Of a stretch of 64,000 nt of DNA, positions 16,630 to 24,751 are shown one piece after another (positions within the stretch are counted from its first letter, which is position 1; each line of letters opens with the position of its first letter). Both the position numbers and the translations under genes were made by a program. The notes below the pieces were generated by a model, which saw nothing but the letters and a program-made list of their open reading frames with translations, had not been told where the DNA came from and searched no databases. The stretch is from Nocardioides ganghwensis (GTDB taxonomy: Bacteria; Actinomycetota; Actinomycetes; Propionibacteriales; Nocardioidaceae). The DNA lies in NCBI RefSeq assembly GCF_014779655.1, contig NZ_JACXYX010000016.1, forward strand, positions 62,001 to 126,000, in the 5' to 3' direction.

Positions 16630-16929
16630 GCGTCATACCGACCCGACGCCATACGTGCGAGTTCGCATGACGCTGGGCGGGGGCGGGCGGCTGGGTCATA
16701 CCGACCCGATGCCATACGTGCGAGTTCGCATGACGCTGGGCGGGGGCGGGCGGCTGGGTCATACCGATCCGGCGCCATAGGTGCGGGTTCGCATGACGCT
16801 GGGCGGGGCGGCGGCGCGCGCACGACACAGCCCCCGCCCGCAGGTCGTACGACGGGGGCGGGGGCTGCGGGAGATCCGACCCGCTGCGTCATACGGATCC
16901 GCCCACATGGGTGCGGGTTCGTATGACGC
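16630..16929. repeat. Array of four palindromic REP-like repeats
   Basis: Three copies (16630-16673, 16693-16736, 16756-16799) recur with an exact 63-bp period and are bounded by GCGTCAT or GGTCAT and ATGACGC. A fourth copy (16886-16929) has the best arms, GCGTCATACG with CGTATGACGC. Inner bases vary between copies (for example CCATACGTGCG and CCATAGGTGCG), which suggests an old array. It fills the convergent gap between crgA and the rhomboid gene. No ORF with coding character is present. Confidence 0.75.
16828..16867. terminator. G/C hairpin inside the crgA-rhomboid gap
   Basis: Perfect 12-base arms, CAGCCCCCGCCC (16828-16839) and its complement (16856-16867), enclose a 16-base loop containing GTCGTACGAC. 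It lies between repeat copies three and four and could terminate transcription from either side. Confidence 0.45.
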
Positions 16930-16939
16930 GGGGGCGGGC

Positions 16940-17014
16940 GGTCAGGCGTGCGCGGTCAGGGGTGCGCGGTCAGGGGTGCGCGGTCAGGGGTGCGCGGTCA
17001 GGGGTGCGCGGTCA
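16940..17014. repeat. Five 14-bp tandem repeats ending in the rhomboid stop codon
   Basis: The unit GGTCAGGGGTGCGC occurs at 16940 (one base variant), 16954, 16968, 16982 and 16996. A sixth partial unit, GGTCA (17010-17014), contains the minus-strand TGA of the rhomboid gene. Perfect identity of the last four units suggests recent slippage. Confidence 0.8.
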
Positions 17015-17971
17015 GGCGAGGGCCGCGGCGCGCACCAGCGCGAGGACGACCAGGACGACCGCGAGGACGCCCAGCCCCACCCATTGCACGAGGGAGCGGC
17101 GGGCCTGCGGGGCGTACGCGACGACCGCCGCGGCCAGCGCGCCGCCGACGAGGCCGCCGAGGTGCCCCTGCCAGGAGATGAAGCGCCAGCCGACCACGGT
17201 GATGACCACACCGAGGACGAGGTTCTGCACGAGCCACTGGGAGTTGACGCGGGCCTTGCGTGCCACGACCAGCAGCGCGCCGAGCAGACCGAAGATCGCG
17301 CCGGAGGCGCCGACCGTCGAGCTGAACTCGGAGCTGAGCCACATCACCAGGGCCGACGAGGCCAGCCCGCTGATGAGGTAGACCGCGAGGAACCGGGTGC
17401 GACCGACGATGCCCTCGAGCATGGGCCCGAGGATGAACACGGCGAGCATGTTGAGCGCCAGGTGCCAGATCTCGACGTGCGTGAACACGCTCGTCATCAG
17501 CTGCCACCAGGCACCGTCGGCCACGCCCGCGTGCCACTGGGTGAAGGGGAGGGTCGAGCACGTCGCCTCGTCCGGAACGCCCGGGTAGAAGCGGCCCGAC
17601 CCGTCGGTCAGCTCGCACCGCCCGGTCGGCGTCAGCGAGAACAGGTTGGCGAGTCGTGACGACCCGCCCCCGGTCGCGGTGATGGCCAGCCAGACGAGCG
17701 CGTTGATGCCGATGAGGACGAAGGTCGTCAGCCGCGGGTCGGCGCTGCGCTCCCCGCCGTAGAGCGCACGGTTCTGGCGGGAGCCCTTGTTGGCCTGCTT
17801 GACGCAGTCGGGGCACTGGAAGCCCACCGCGGCGTCGCGCATGCAGTCGGGGCAGATCGACTTGTCGCAGCGCTGGCAGCGGATCCAGGTCTCGCGGTCG
17901 GGGTGCCGGTAGCAGGTCGGCACCCCGGCCGCGGCCTGGTCCTCAGTCGGCCTCTCGGGCGGCTGGGTCAT
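17012..17971 (-). CDS. Rhomboid family intramembrane serine protease with N-terminal zinc-binding region
   Basis: A 319-residue membrane protease. The N-terminus (residues 20-56) holds Cys20, His23, Cys32, Cys35, Cys40, Cys43, Cys53 and Cys56, a B-box-like zinc-binding array. The rhomboid domain has six or so transmembrane helices with catalytic Ser223 in GASGAIFG and His270 in QGHLGGL, plus the HLALNM helix motif. It cleaves transmembrane proteins within the bilayer; the substrate is unknown. The ATG at 17971 fits the family N-terminus. It follows the cyclophilin gene on the same strand after 32 bp, and the pair may be one transcript. Confidence 0.93.
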   Translation of the reverse strand: MTQPPERPTEDQAAAGVPTCYRHPDRETWIRCQRCDKSICPDCMRDAAVGFQCPDCVKQANKGSRQNRALYGGERSADPRLTTFVLIGINALVWLAITATGGGSSRLANLFSLTPTGRCELTDGSGRFYPGVPDEATCSTLPFTQWHAGVADGAWWQLMTSVFTHVEIWHLALNMLAVFILGPMLEGIVGRTRFLAVYLISGLASSALVMWLSSEFSSTVGASGAIFGLLGALLVVARKARVNSQWLVQNLVLGVVITVVGWRFISWQGHLGGLVGGALAAAVVAYAPQARRSLVQWVGLGVLAVVLVVLALVRAAALA

Positions 17972-18003
17972 CGGGTCGTCGGGTCGGTCAGGTCGGACAG
18001 GTG

Positions 18004-18516
18004 TCAGCGCTCGATGGTGACCGACTCGATGACGACCGGCTCCTGCGGGCGGTCCATCGCACCGGTGGGGGTCGTGGCGATCGCGTCGACGACGTCGCGG
18101 CTGGCCTGGTCGGCGACCTCGCCGAAGATGGTGTGCTTGCGGTTGAGCCACGGGGTCGCGCCGACGGTGATGAAGAACTGCGAGCCGTTGGTGCCGGGGC
18201 CGGCGTTGGCCATCGCGAGCAGGTAGGGCTTGTCGAAGACGAGCTCGGGGTGGATCTCGTCCTTGAAGGTGTAGCCCGGGCCGCCGGTGCCGGTGCCCAG
18301 CGGGCAGCCGCCCTGGATCATGAAGCCGTCGATGACACGGTGGAAGCCGAGGCCGTCGTAGTACTTCTCGCCCGACCGGCCCGCGTCGTCGCGGTAGTCC
18401 TTGGTGCCCTCGGCGAGGCCGACGAAGTTGTCGACGGTCTCGGGCGCGTGGTGGGGGAACAGGTCGATGACGATGTCGCCCCGGTTGGTCTTCAGGGTCG
18501 CCTTCAGGTCGGCCAT
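18004..18516 (-). CDS. Peptidyl-prolyl cis-trans isomerase, cyclophilin type
   Basis: A 170-residue cytoplasmic cyclophilin with no signal peptide. The catalytic Arg lies in FHRVIDGFMIQGG and the peptide-binding residues in ANAGPGTNGSQFFIT and HTIFGEV. It speeds prolyl isomerisation during folding. The ATG at 18516 (MADLKATL) fits the short cytoplasmic family members; an upstream in-frame ATG would add 42 low-complexity residues. The rhomboid gene lies 32 bp downstream. Confidence 0.95.
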   Translation of the reverse strand: MADLKATLKTNRGDIVIDLFPHHAPETVDNFVGLAEGTKDYRDDAGRSGEKYYDGLGFHRVIDGFMIQGGCPLGTGTGGPGYTFKDEIHPELVFDKPYLLAMANAGPGTNGSQFFITVGATPWLNRKHTIFGEVADQASRDVVDAIATTPTGAMDRPQEPVVIESVTIER

Positions 18517-18644
18517 GGGATGTGCCTCTCGAGTGATGTCTGTGTGCGACCCGATCCTGCCACGCGCCGCCCACACCCTGACGGGGCTGGTCGCGTCAGG
18601 TGGGCCGTGGTGAGATGGGGACACACTGACTGAGGAGGTCACGC

Positions 18645-19460
18645 ATGCCTTTCGGCCGCAAGAAGTCCCTGATGGACCGGGCCCACGACTACGTCGAGCA
18701 GGTCACGGAGACCGTCACCGACACCGTCATCCCCCAGCTGGAGTCTGCGTGGGAGCAGGCCGTCGACAAGGCCGGACCCGCCATCTCCGACGCTCGCGAG
18801 AAGGCGCAGCCCCTGATCGAGGAGGGCCGTACGCGCGCCGCCGGAGCGGCCACCGCCGGTGCCGCGGTGGCGGCCGCCAAGTCGGCCGAGGCCCGGGAGA
18901 AGGCCGCCCCGCTGCTGGCGGAGGTTCGTGCCAACGCCGCCGAGAAGGCGGCCGTCGCGGCCGCACTCGCCTCCGAGCGTGCCGCTGAGGGGCGCGACCT
19001 CGCGGCGGCCAAGGTCAACGAGCTGCGCGGCGTCGAGCCCGAGCCCAAGGGCGGCAAGCTCAAGAAGTTCCTGCTCGTGACCGGCCTGCTCGCCGTCGGC
19101 GGCTTCGTGTTCAGCAAGCTCAAGGGCAAGCAGGACGCGGAGGCCAACTGGCAGTCGACCTACGTGCCCCCGGCGCCCCCGAAGCCGTCCACGCCCACGA
19201 CGTCCACCACCCCGCCGCCGACGCCCGCCTCGCCGGCGACCACCTCCGCGGCCCCCGGCGGCGATCCGCTCACCGACCCGCTGCCCGACGAGGTCACCGC
19301 GGACGACGTGGTGACCGTCGACCCGCCGGCCTCCGACGACACCGGCGGCGGCGAGCCGGGCGAGGCGATCAGCGACTCGGTCGAGGAGGCGCACGAGGCC
19401 ACCACGCCCGATGCGCCGGCCGACGTCATCGACATCGACGACGTGCCGAAGAAGAACTAG
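18645..19460 (+). CDS. Hypothetical protein: Ala-rich helical domain, one TM, Thr/Pro-rich tail
   Basis: A 271-residue protein of unknown function. Residues 1-130 are amphipathic, Ala/Glu/Lys-rich and probably one long helical bundle or coiled coil. A hydrophobic stretch (about 142-160, FLLVTGLLAVGGFVF) is a likely membrane anchor, followed by basic residues. The rest is a disordered Pro/Thr/Ser linker and an acidic tail ending VPKKN. Similar small helical-plus-TM proteins are common near division genes in actinobacteria, but I recognise no named family. An AGGAGG (18632-18637) fixes the ATG at 18645. Confidence 0.75.
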   Translation: MPFGRKKSLMDRAHDYVEQVTETVTDTVIPQLESAWEQAVDKAGPAISDAREKAQPLIEEGRTRAAGAATAGAAVAAAKSAEAREKAAPLLAEVRANAAEKAAVAAALASERAAEGRDLAAAKVNELRGVEPEPKGGKLKKFLLVTGLLAVGGFVFSKLKGKQDAEANWQSTYVPPAPPKPSTPTTSTTPPPTPASPATTSAAPGGDPLTDPLPDEVTADDVVTVDPPASDDTGGGEPGEAISDSVEEAHEATTPDAPADVIDIDDVPKKN

Positions 19461-19483
19461 CTCCGACAGGCCGTACGCCGCAC

Positions 19484-19539
19484 CGGGCGGTGTCCCACCC
19501 ACGATCCGCGCGACGCGGAGGTGGGTGGGGCACCGCCCG
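19484..19539. terminator. Strong bidirectional hairpin terminator
   Basis: Nineteen-base arms (19484-19502 and 19521-19539) pair with one mismatch and an 18-base loop; arms begin CGGGCGGTGTCCCACC. It lies between the convergent hypothetical gene (ends 19460) and acyltransferase gene (ends 19556). Confidence 0.75.
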
Positions 19540-19555
19540 AGTCGTGTCCGGGGTC

Positions 19556-20566
19556 TCAGGCGGGGCGGTTCTCCTCGACCCACGCGTCGATCCGCTCCCA
19601 CCACCCGTAGAGCCAGTCGATGCGCTCGTCGCGGTCGGCGGGGATCTCGTCGCGCGCGACCCGCCACCAGCGCATGGTGATCTGCTTGTCCATCGGCAGC
19701 TCGCGCCAGAGGTCGCCGACGGTGAGCAGGTGGTCGAGCCCGGTGTGGGCCACCATCAGCACGTCGGCGTCGGGGGCGGCCTCGAGCGCTGCCAGTACGC
19801 CGCCCGGCCGCGGCGCGAGCACGTGCACCATCTCCTCGGCGCGCACCGCCATCCGGTCCAGGCCGAGCTTGTGGAGCCGGGCGATGGCCCGGTCACGGCG
19901 CTGCGGGGTGAAGTTGCCACCCTCGGGGAAGATCACGAAGGCGTCGTTGGCGTCGAGGCCGGTCGCCAGGGACGCGATCTGCGACTCGAGGTCCTCGCCC
20001 GCCGCCGGGTTCGGCGAGATGAACCGCGCCGGGACGCGGTTGAGGATCACGTCGATGGCGGGATCCCAGGCGAGGGTGTTCTTCAGGACCACGCGCGGCT
20101 CGCGGTGGTACCAGTGCAGCAGGGCGTACATCAGCATGAACGAGTCGCCCGGGCCGGCGTGGCGGCACATCACGATCACCGGGCCGTCCGCCACCCGCGA
20201 CGGGTGGGGGCCGTCGGTGCGGATGCGCAGGGCCAGCACCCGCCGGGCCTCGCGGACGAAGACGATGAGCGTGCCCTGCACGAGGTCGTAGTGGATGCCG
20301 GCGAAGTACGGCGACCGGATCCGCCAGCCGAAGCCGCTCGCCAGCCACAGCCCGAGCAGGACCGCGAGCAGCAGGGTCTCCAGGGTGGCGTAGAGCAGCA
20401 CCAGCCACAGCACGCGCAGCGCCCGCCAGCGGCCCGGCAGCACGGGCGCCAGCGCCGCCGCCACCAGCAGCCAGCCCGGGAGGGTCACCCACATCAGCGC
20501 CGTCAGCGCGACCACGGCCGGTGCGACGACCAGCCGGCGGAACGCCCACACGACGGGGTGGCTCAT
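19556..20566 (-). CDS. Membrane 1-acylglycerol-3-phosphate acyltransferase (PlsC-like)
   Basis: A 336-residue membrane enzyme. Two or three hydrophobic segments occupy the N-terminal 85 residues. The acyltransferase signature HAGPGD (H-x4-D) follows CR, and the acceptor-binding FPEGGN motif comes later, so the fold is intact. It probably transfers acyl chains in phospholipid synthesis. It overlaps the upstream patatin gene as ATGA, so a lipase and an acyltransferase are made together, which suggests a lipid remodelling pair. Confidence 0.88.
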   Translation of the reverse strand: MSHPVVWAFRRLVVAPAVVALTALMWVTLPGWLLVAAALAPVLPGRWRALRVLWLVLLYATLETLLLAVLLGLWLASGFGWRIRSPYFAGIHYDLVQGTLIVFVREARRVLALRIRTDGPHPSRVADGPVIVMCRHAGPGDSFMLMYALLHWYHREPRVVLKNTLAWDPAIDVILNRVPARFISPNPAAGEDLESQIASLATGLDANDAFVIFPEGGNFTPQRRDRAIARLHKLGLDRMAVRAEEMVHVLAPRPGGVLAALEAAPDADVLMVAHTGLDHLLTVGDLWRELPMDKQITMRWWRVARDEIPADRDERIDWLYGWWERIDAWVEENRPA

Positions 20567-21393
20567 GGTCGGCCCAGGTGCTCGTCGAGGTAGGCCCGGG
20601 AGGAGGCGTACGTCGCGTCGATGCGGGCCTGCACGCGAGAGAAGTCCCGGTGGGCACGCAGCGAGTCGTCGCGCGGCGACGTGCCGGCGGCCGGGAGCAC
20701 GTGGGCCTCGACGTCGGCCGGGATCGACGCCATCTCCCGCATGAAGCGGTGCCGTCGCGCGACCTCGAAGCTCACCCGGGCGACCTGCCACGGGCGCGTC
20801 GGCGCCTTCAGCGGCCGGTCGATGCGACCGACCTGGAGCACGAAGACGCGCGTCGCGCCGAGCTCGACCGCACGTCCGACCGGGATCGAGTTGACCAGGC
20901 CGCCGTCGAGGAAGTGCTCGCCGTCGACCTCGGCGGGCGGGAGGAGGCCTGGCACCGCGGCGCTGGCCAGCACCGCCGGGACGATCGGACCGCTGGTGAA
21001 CCAGTGCTCCGCGGCCCGCTCGATGCTCGCGGCGCAGACCTCGAGGCGCACCGGGAGGTCCTCGAACCGGGTCTCGCCGAACTCCTCCTCCAGCCGGGTG
21101 CGCAGCGGCTGGGAGGAGTAGATGTGGGTGCCGGTCGACACCGCGCGCCGGACCGTACGCAGGGGGCGGTCGCCGTAGACGTCGCGGCTCTCGGCCGTCG
21201 CGGTCCACAGCTCGGTGAGCCGCTCCACGACCCCGAGGTCGGGCTGGCGCGCCACCATCGCGCCGTTGAGCGCGCCGACGCTGGTGCCGAGGACCAGGTC
21301 CGGGACGAGGTCGCGCTCGAGCAGCGCACGCAGCATGCCGACCTCGACGGCGCCGAGGACACCGCCGCCGCCGAGGACGAACGCGGTGACCAT
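20563..21393 (-). CDS. Patatin-like phospholipase
   Basis: A 276-residue soluble lipid hydrolase. The oxyanion-hole loop GGGGVLGA (8-15), nucleophile Ser38 in GTSVG and catalytic Asp163 in DGG make a complete Ser-Asp dyad. There is no signal peptide, so it acts in the cytoplasm or on the inner membrane face. Its stop overlaps the start of the downstream acyltransferase. Confidence 0.93.
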   Translation of the reverse strand: MVTAFVLGGGGVLGAVEVGMLRALLERDLVPDLVLGTSVGALNGAMVARQPDLGVVERLTELWTATAESRDVYGDRPLRTVRRAVSTGTHIYSSQPLRTRLEEEFGETRFEDLPVRLEVCAASIERAAEHWFTSGPIVPAVLASAAVPGLLPPAEVDGEHFLDGGLVNSIPVGRAVELGATRVFVLQVGRIDRPLKAPTRPWQVARVSFEVARRHRFMREMASIPADVEAHVLPAAGTSPRDDSLRAHRDFSRVQARIDATYASSRAYLDEHLGRP

Positions 21394-21429
21394 GGCGTCG
21401 ACTCTAGGGGGCGGAGCCTCGGGGGCGGC

Positions 21430-21819
21430 TCAGGCGAGCTGGGGGTGCTCGGCCCGTACGCGCCGGGTCGCGCGACGCTCGGCCCAGAACGACAGCAGCG
21501 GGATCGTTCCGCACACCAGCGTCACCAGCGTGAACGGCAGGTCCCAGCCGGCACGACGCGAGAGCAGGAACGCGCTGAACAGGAAGATCATGTAGAGCCA
21601 GCCGTGCGCGACGCCGAGATAGGTCGTGATCAGCTCGCCCACGTGCTGGGCGTCGGAGCCGGTGGCGAACCAGGTCGGCGTGCTGTCGAAGACGCCCCAC
21701 ATCGGGGATCCGTCGAAGTTGGCCAGCGGGACGCCGACCAGGCAGAGCACCACGAGCAGGACGCCGACGATCGCGGCCATCACGCGGTAGGCGGTGAGGT
21801 TGCGGGACACGGCGCCCAA
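21430..21819 (-). CDS. DUF3817 membrane protein
   Basis: A 129-residue integral membrane protein with three transmembrane segments (about 10-30, 66-88 and 95-112) and a conserved HGWLYMIF turn. These match the DUF3817 family of actinobacteria and some Firmicutes, whose function is unknown. It is encoded just after the SURF1-like gene (15 bp gap), so the two are probably one operon. Confidence 0.85.
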   Translation of the reverse strand: MGAVSRNLTAYRVMAAIVGVLLVVLCLVGVPLANFDGSPMWGVFDSTPTWFATGSDAQHVGELITTYLGVAHGWLYMIFLFSAFLLSRRAGWDLPFTLVTLVCGTIPLLSFWAERRATRRVRAEHPQLA

Positions 21820-21834
21820 GGTATCCGGCGCCGC

Positions 21835-22563
21835 CTACCCGGCCGCCGGGGAGGGCAGCTGCGGCGCGGTGGCGTCGCGCCGCCAGCGCCACCAGATGAA
21901 GGCGGCGAAGGCACCGAAGACCCACCACTCCACCGCGTAGAGCAGGTTGCGGATCCCGGTCGTGCGGCTCGGGGTCGGCAGCGCCTCGAGCTCGGCCTCC
22001 TGCAGGCCCGGCGCGGGCTCCTGGCTGATCAGGTAGGCGGAGTAGAGGTCGACGTCCACGCGCTGCACGGCGTCGGCGACGCGGATCTCGGGGAAGACGT
22101 CGTCGGTGGGGTCGTCGTCGGTGACCAGGGTGCCCTCGGGCGCCTGGAGCCAGCCGGTGACGTCGGCGGCGCCGCTCACGGCGAGGAGGTCGGCGTCGGG
22201 CTGCGGCGCCCACCCGCGTACGACGAGGACGGCCGCGTCACCGGTCTGCAGCGGCGCGACCGCCCAGTAGCCCGGCTCGTCCCCGCGGTCGCGGTCGGAG
22301 ACCCAGAAGCCACCGTCCAGCCACTCGCCGGCGACCTCGACGGGGCGGCCGAGGTCGGGGGCGGGGAACGGGTCGTCGTTGCCCATCACGTCGCCGAGCG
22401 GCACGGGGGCGATCCCGGTGAGGTCGCGCGCCTCGGCCTCGCGCGAGGCCTGCCACGCGTCGTACTGCCACTTCCCGAGCATCCCCGCGATGCCGACCAG
22501 CACGAGCGCCAGGGCCGCCGCGCCGAGGTCGGTCAGCAGGCCGGGTCGGCGGGGCGCGGTCAC
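21835..22563 (-). CDS. SURF1 family protein (cytochrome oxidase assembly)
   Basis: A 242-residue membrane protein with an N-terminal helix (about 10-30), a large extracytoplasmic domain (GKWQYDAW start, VRGWAP, YLLQA-type central residues) and a C-terminal helix (about 205-225, YAVEWWVFGAFAAFIWW). This two-TM layout is that of SURF1, which helps heme insertion into cytochrome c oxidase subunit I. The GTG at 22563 is preferred; an upstream ATG would add a Pro/Arg-rich stretch unlike the family. It precedes DUF3817 on the same strand. Confidence 0.88.
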   Translation of the reverse strand: MTAPRRPGLLTDLGAAALALVLVGIAGMLGKWQYDAWQASREAEARDLTGIAPVPLGDVMGNDDPFPAPDLGRPVEVAGEWLDGGFWVSDRDRGDEPGYWAVAPLQTGDAAVLVVRGWAPQPDADLLAVSGAADVTGWLQAPEGTLVTDDDPTDDVFPEIRVADAVQRVDVDLYSAYLISQEPAPGLQEAELEALPTPSRTTGIRNLLYAVEWWVFGAFAAFIWWRWRRDATAPQLPSPAAG

Positions 22564-22663
22564 GGGCTCGATTGTCCCAGCCCGGCGGTGACCGGCCTGC
22601 GGTGGCCGTACGGACGTGGGCGTGCGCGTGACCCGCGCCATGTGCGCGCCGGGCAGGCAGCCC

Positions 22664-23335
22664 TCACGCGGAGGCGACGGCGAGCTTGACCGCGAACCCG
22701 ACGAACACCGCGCCGACCGCCGACGTCGCGCCCGCCGACAGCGCCTTGCGCCTGCGGAAGGCGGCCGCGAGGTGGGTGCCGCCGAAGATCAGGAGGCTGA
22801 GGTACGCCGCGCTGGCGAGGGTCGCCAGCGTGCCGAGCACCAGGAAGGACAGCACCGGGTGGGCGTACGCCGGGTCCACGAACTGCACGAAGAACGCGAC
22901 GAAGAACAGGATCGCCTTGGGGTTGAGCAGGCTGATCACCAGCGCGCGGCGGTACGGCCGCTCGCCGCGTGCCTGCGGTTCGACGCCGGCCTCGACGGCG
23001 GCGTCGGCGAGCTGGTCGGCGACCGGGACGCGCGAGCGCCACATCCCCCAGGCAGCCCGGAGCATGCCGATCGCGAGCCAGAGCAGGTACGACGCGCCGG
23101 CCCACTTCACGGCGGCGAACGCCGCGGGATTGGCCTGGAGCAGCGACGCCACGCCGGCCGCGGACAGCGTCATGAGCACCGCGTCCCCCGTCCACACGCC
23201 CGCCGCCCCGGCGTACCCGCTGCGGACCCCGCGGCGCGCGGCGACGGAGAGGACGTAGAGCGAGTTCGGGCCCGGCAGCAGGATGATCAGGACCAGGCCG
23301 ACGAGGTAGGTCGGGAGGTCGGTGATGCCCAGCAT
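22664..23335 (-). CDS. LysE/RhtB-family amino acid exporter (LeuE-like)
   Basis: A 223-residue inner-membrane protein with about six transmembrane helices. LLPGPNSLYVL near the N-terminus is the LysE/RhtB signature, and SLLNPKAILFF is the conserved central motif. It probably exports a neutral amino acid such as leucine; the specificity is inferred. The ATG at 23335 gives the usual short N-terminus. It is the first gene leftward from the divergent DivIVA-like gene. Confidence 0.92.
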   Translation of the reverse strand: MLGITDLPTYLVGLVLIILLPGPNSLYVLSVAARRGVRSGYAGAAGVWTGDAVLMTLSAAGVASLLQANPAAFAAVKWAGASYLLWLAIGMLRAAWGMWRSRVPVADQLADAAVEAGVEPQARGERPYRRALVISLLNPKAILFFVAFFVQFVDPAYAHPVLSFLVLGTLATLASAAYLSLLIFGGTHLAAAFRRRKALSAGATSAVGAVFVGFAVKLAVASA

Positions 23336-23596
23336 GGGACCAGTGTGGGGCCGGCCAGGGGGCACCGCGTGCCGATTTCGAGGGGTGGGCCCGACGTCAC
23401 AGCCGGGGCTCCGCGGCAAGGAGCCGGCCCGCACCGGCCCACCTGCGATGTGAGACGGCGAGCAGGTCGTTCGCCGGGAGTGGCGTGGGATGTGTGCCGG
23501 ACCTCGCCCGGATGCGCGAAGATCGTGCATGCGGCGACGGGACGACCACCCCATCCGCACAATGTCCTGTAGGGCCGCACTCACATGGGAGAAGAC

Positions 23597-24073
23597 ATGA
23601 CGAGCTTTGACCAGCAGTCGGGCGAGAGCACCACCTCGCCGACAGACCACGACGGGGCCACGCCCGGACGCGACGGCGGTGACGGGTCCGCTTCGACCAA
23701 CCCGTCACGCATGCTGGAGGTCGCCGCACGCACCGCGGACGAGCTCGTCGCCAACGCGAGGACGGAGGCCGAGTCGCTGGTGGCGTCGGCACAGGCCGCT
23801 GCCCAGCAGATCGGGGAGGCCAGCCGCGACGAGGCGGCGACGATGGCGGCCGAGCTGTCCCGCACCAGGGCGGAGCAGGTCGCGGAGCTCGAGAGCGAGC
23901 GCGCAGCGGCCCTCGGTCAGCTGGCCGACGAGAAGGCGAACCTCGAGGCCGAGATCGCCACGCTCCGCGAGATGGAGGCCGACCAGCGCAGCCACATGAG
24001 ACGCCTCCTCAGCGAGCAGCTCTCGCAGCTCGACGCAGCACCCCCTGGCTCGCCCACCGACGACCACGAGTGA
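23597..24073 (+). CDS. Coiled-coil protein, DivIVA/Wag31 C-terminal-like
   Basis: A 158-residue soluble protein. The first 35 residues are disordered and acidic. From about residue 40 to 145 it is one helical coiled coil (AARTADELVANARTEAE, then Ala/Glu-rich heptads), which resembles the C-terminal region of actinobacterial DivIVA/Wag31 but lacks the N-terminal membrane-binding domain. A ribosome-binding GGGAGAAG (23587-23594) favours the second ATG (23597) over one at 23585. The 261-bp gap upstream is divergent with the LysE gene. The role is unknown; a partner of the polar growth scaffold is inference. Confidence 0.75.
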   Translation: MTSFDQQSGESTTSPTDHDGATPGRDGGDGSASTNPSRMLEVAARTADELVANARTEAESLVASAQAAAQQIGEASRDEAATMAAELSRTRAEQVAELESERAAALGQLADEKANLEAEIATLREMEADQRSHMRRLLSEQLSQLDAAPPGSPTDDHE

Positions 24074-24088
24074 CGCCGGGGCGGCGGG

Positions 24089-24283
24089 TCATCCCCGCCG
24101 CTCGTCGTCGTCCGTGTCCGGCGCCGCCTCCGCACGCTCGCGGTACTGCTCGGTGCTGAGGTAGTGCTTCAGCGCCGCCGCGACCTCGTCGGTGCGGCTG
24201 CCGGGGTGTCGCTGCGCAGACCCGACGGCGTCACGAGCCTCGCGGGCCGCCGCGGCCTTCTCGATCCTGTCGCCGTTGTTCAC
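24089..24283 (-). CDS. Small charged protein of unknown function
   Basis: A 64-residue hydrophilic protein. The middle (SRTDEVAAALKHYL, then STEQYRERAE) is helical and the tail is acidic. A GGGAGG eight bases upstream supports the GTG at 24283 over an upstream ATG at 24316. It is convergent with the coiled-coil gene, ending 16 bp away. I recognise no family. Confidence 0.5.
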   Translation of the reverse strand: MNNGDRIEKAAAAREARDAVGSAQRHPGSRTDEVAAALKHYLSTEQYRERAEAAPDTDDDERRG

Positions 24284-24472
24284 CGGTGCCACCTCCCTGG
24301 AGAGCTCCTCGACCACGCGCGTGCGTGACCACGACCTGGTCCTGCTACCAGCCTCTGCGTACGCAGGCGATCGCGCCAGTGCCGAAGGGCCCGGTCCACA
24401 GGTCCTTCGGCGGTTCGCGTGGGCGGCGGGAGGTCTCGCCGCCCTGTCGTCACGACACGGCGGTCGGAGCGG

Positions 24473-24548
24473 TGGTGGAGCCTAGGGGACTCGAACCCCT
24501 AACCCCCTGCTTGCAAAGCAGGTGCGCTACCAATTGCGCCAAGGCCCC
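24473..24548 (-). tRNA. tRNA-Ala (anticodon TGC)
   Basis: On the minus strand the acceptor GGGGCCT pairs with AGGCTCC, followed by A and an encoded CCA (24473-24475). The anticodon loop TTTGCAA carries TGC. The T arm is GGTTCGAGTCC. It forms the usual tRNA-Ile/tRNA-Ala pair downstream of gyrA. Confidence 0.96.
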
Positions 24549-24579
24549 GTGAGCGCCGAACGCTCGGTGGAGGAGAGCG

Positions 24580-24705
24580 TCAGGCCTTCTCGACGGTGTC
24601 GGTGGCCTCGGCCCAGAGGGCCTGCTCGTTCTTGCCCTCGTCCAGCTTCTTCTTCGCGAGCACAGCGCCGGCTGCGGCGAGGACGACCAGCAGGAGCTTC
24701 TTCAT
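24580..24705 (-). CDS. DLW-39 family micro-protein
   Basis: A 41-residue protein: a basic start, a hydrophobic segment (residues 4-17, [14 protein letters not shown]), three lysines and a short acidic/aromatic tail with [11 protein letters not shown]. Actinobacteria carry a small protein of this kind (the DLW-39 family) near these tRNA genes; the conserved Asp/Glu-Leu-Trp core is represented here by ALW. GGAGAG seven bases upstream supports the ATG at 24705. It lies between tRNA-Ala and tRNA-Ile and is probably a membrane peptide of unknown role. Confidence 0.8.
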   Translation of the reverse strand: MKKLLLVVLAAAGAVLAKKKLDEGKNEQALWAEATDTVEKA

Positions 24706-24751
24706 GGACTCTCCTCGGTGGCGGGGCGAAGGGTGGGACGAAGATGTGGAG

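Noticed and set aside
16417..16926. A small gene within the crgA-rhomboid gap
   Set aside because: The open frame runs through the hairpin and the repeat array and repeats the same peptide with no ribosome-binding site.
16630..17014. Possible CRISPR array
   Set aside because: The 63-bp and 14-bp repeats lack unique spacers of even length, and no cas gene is present.
23336..23596. Riboswitch or sRNA in the LysE-coiled-coil gap
   Set aside because: I found no recognised riboswitch core; only ordinary promoter-length sequence is visible.
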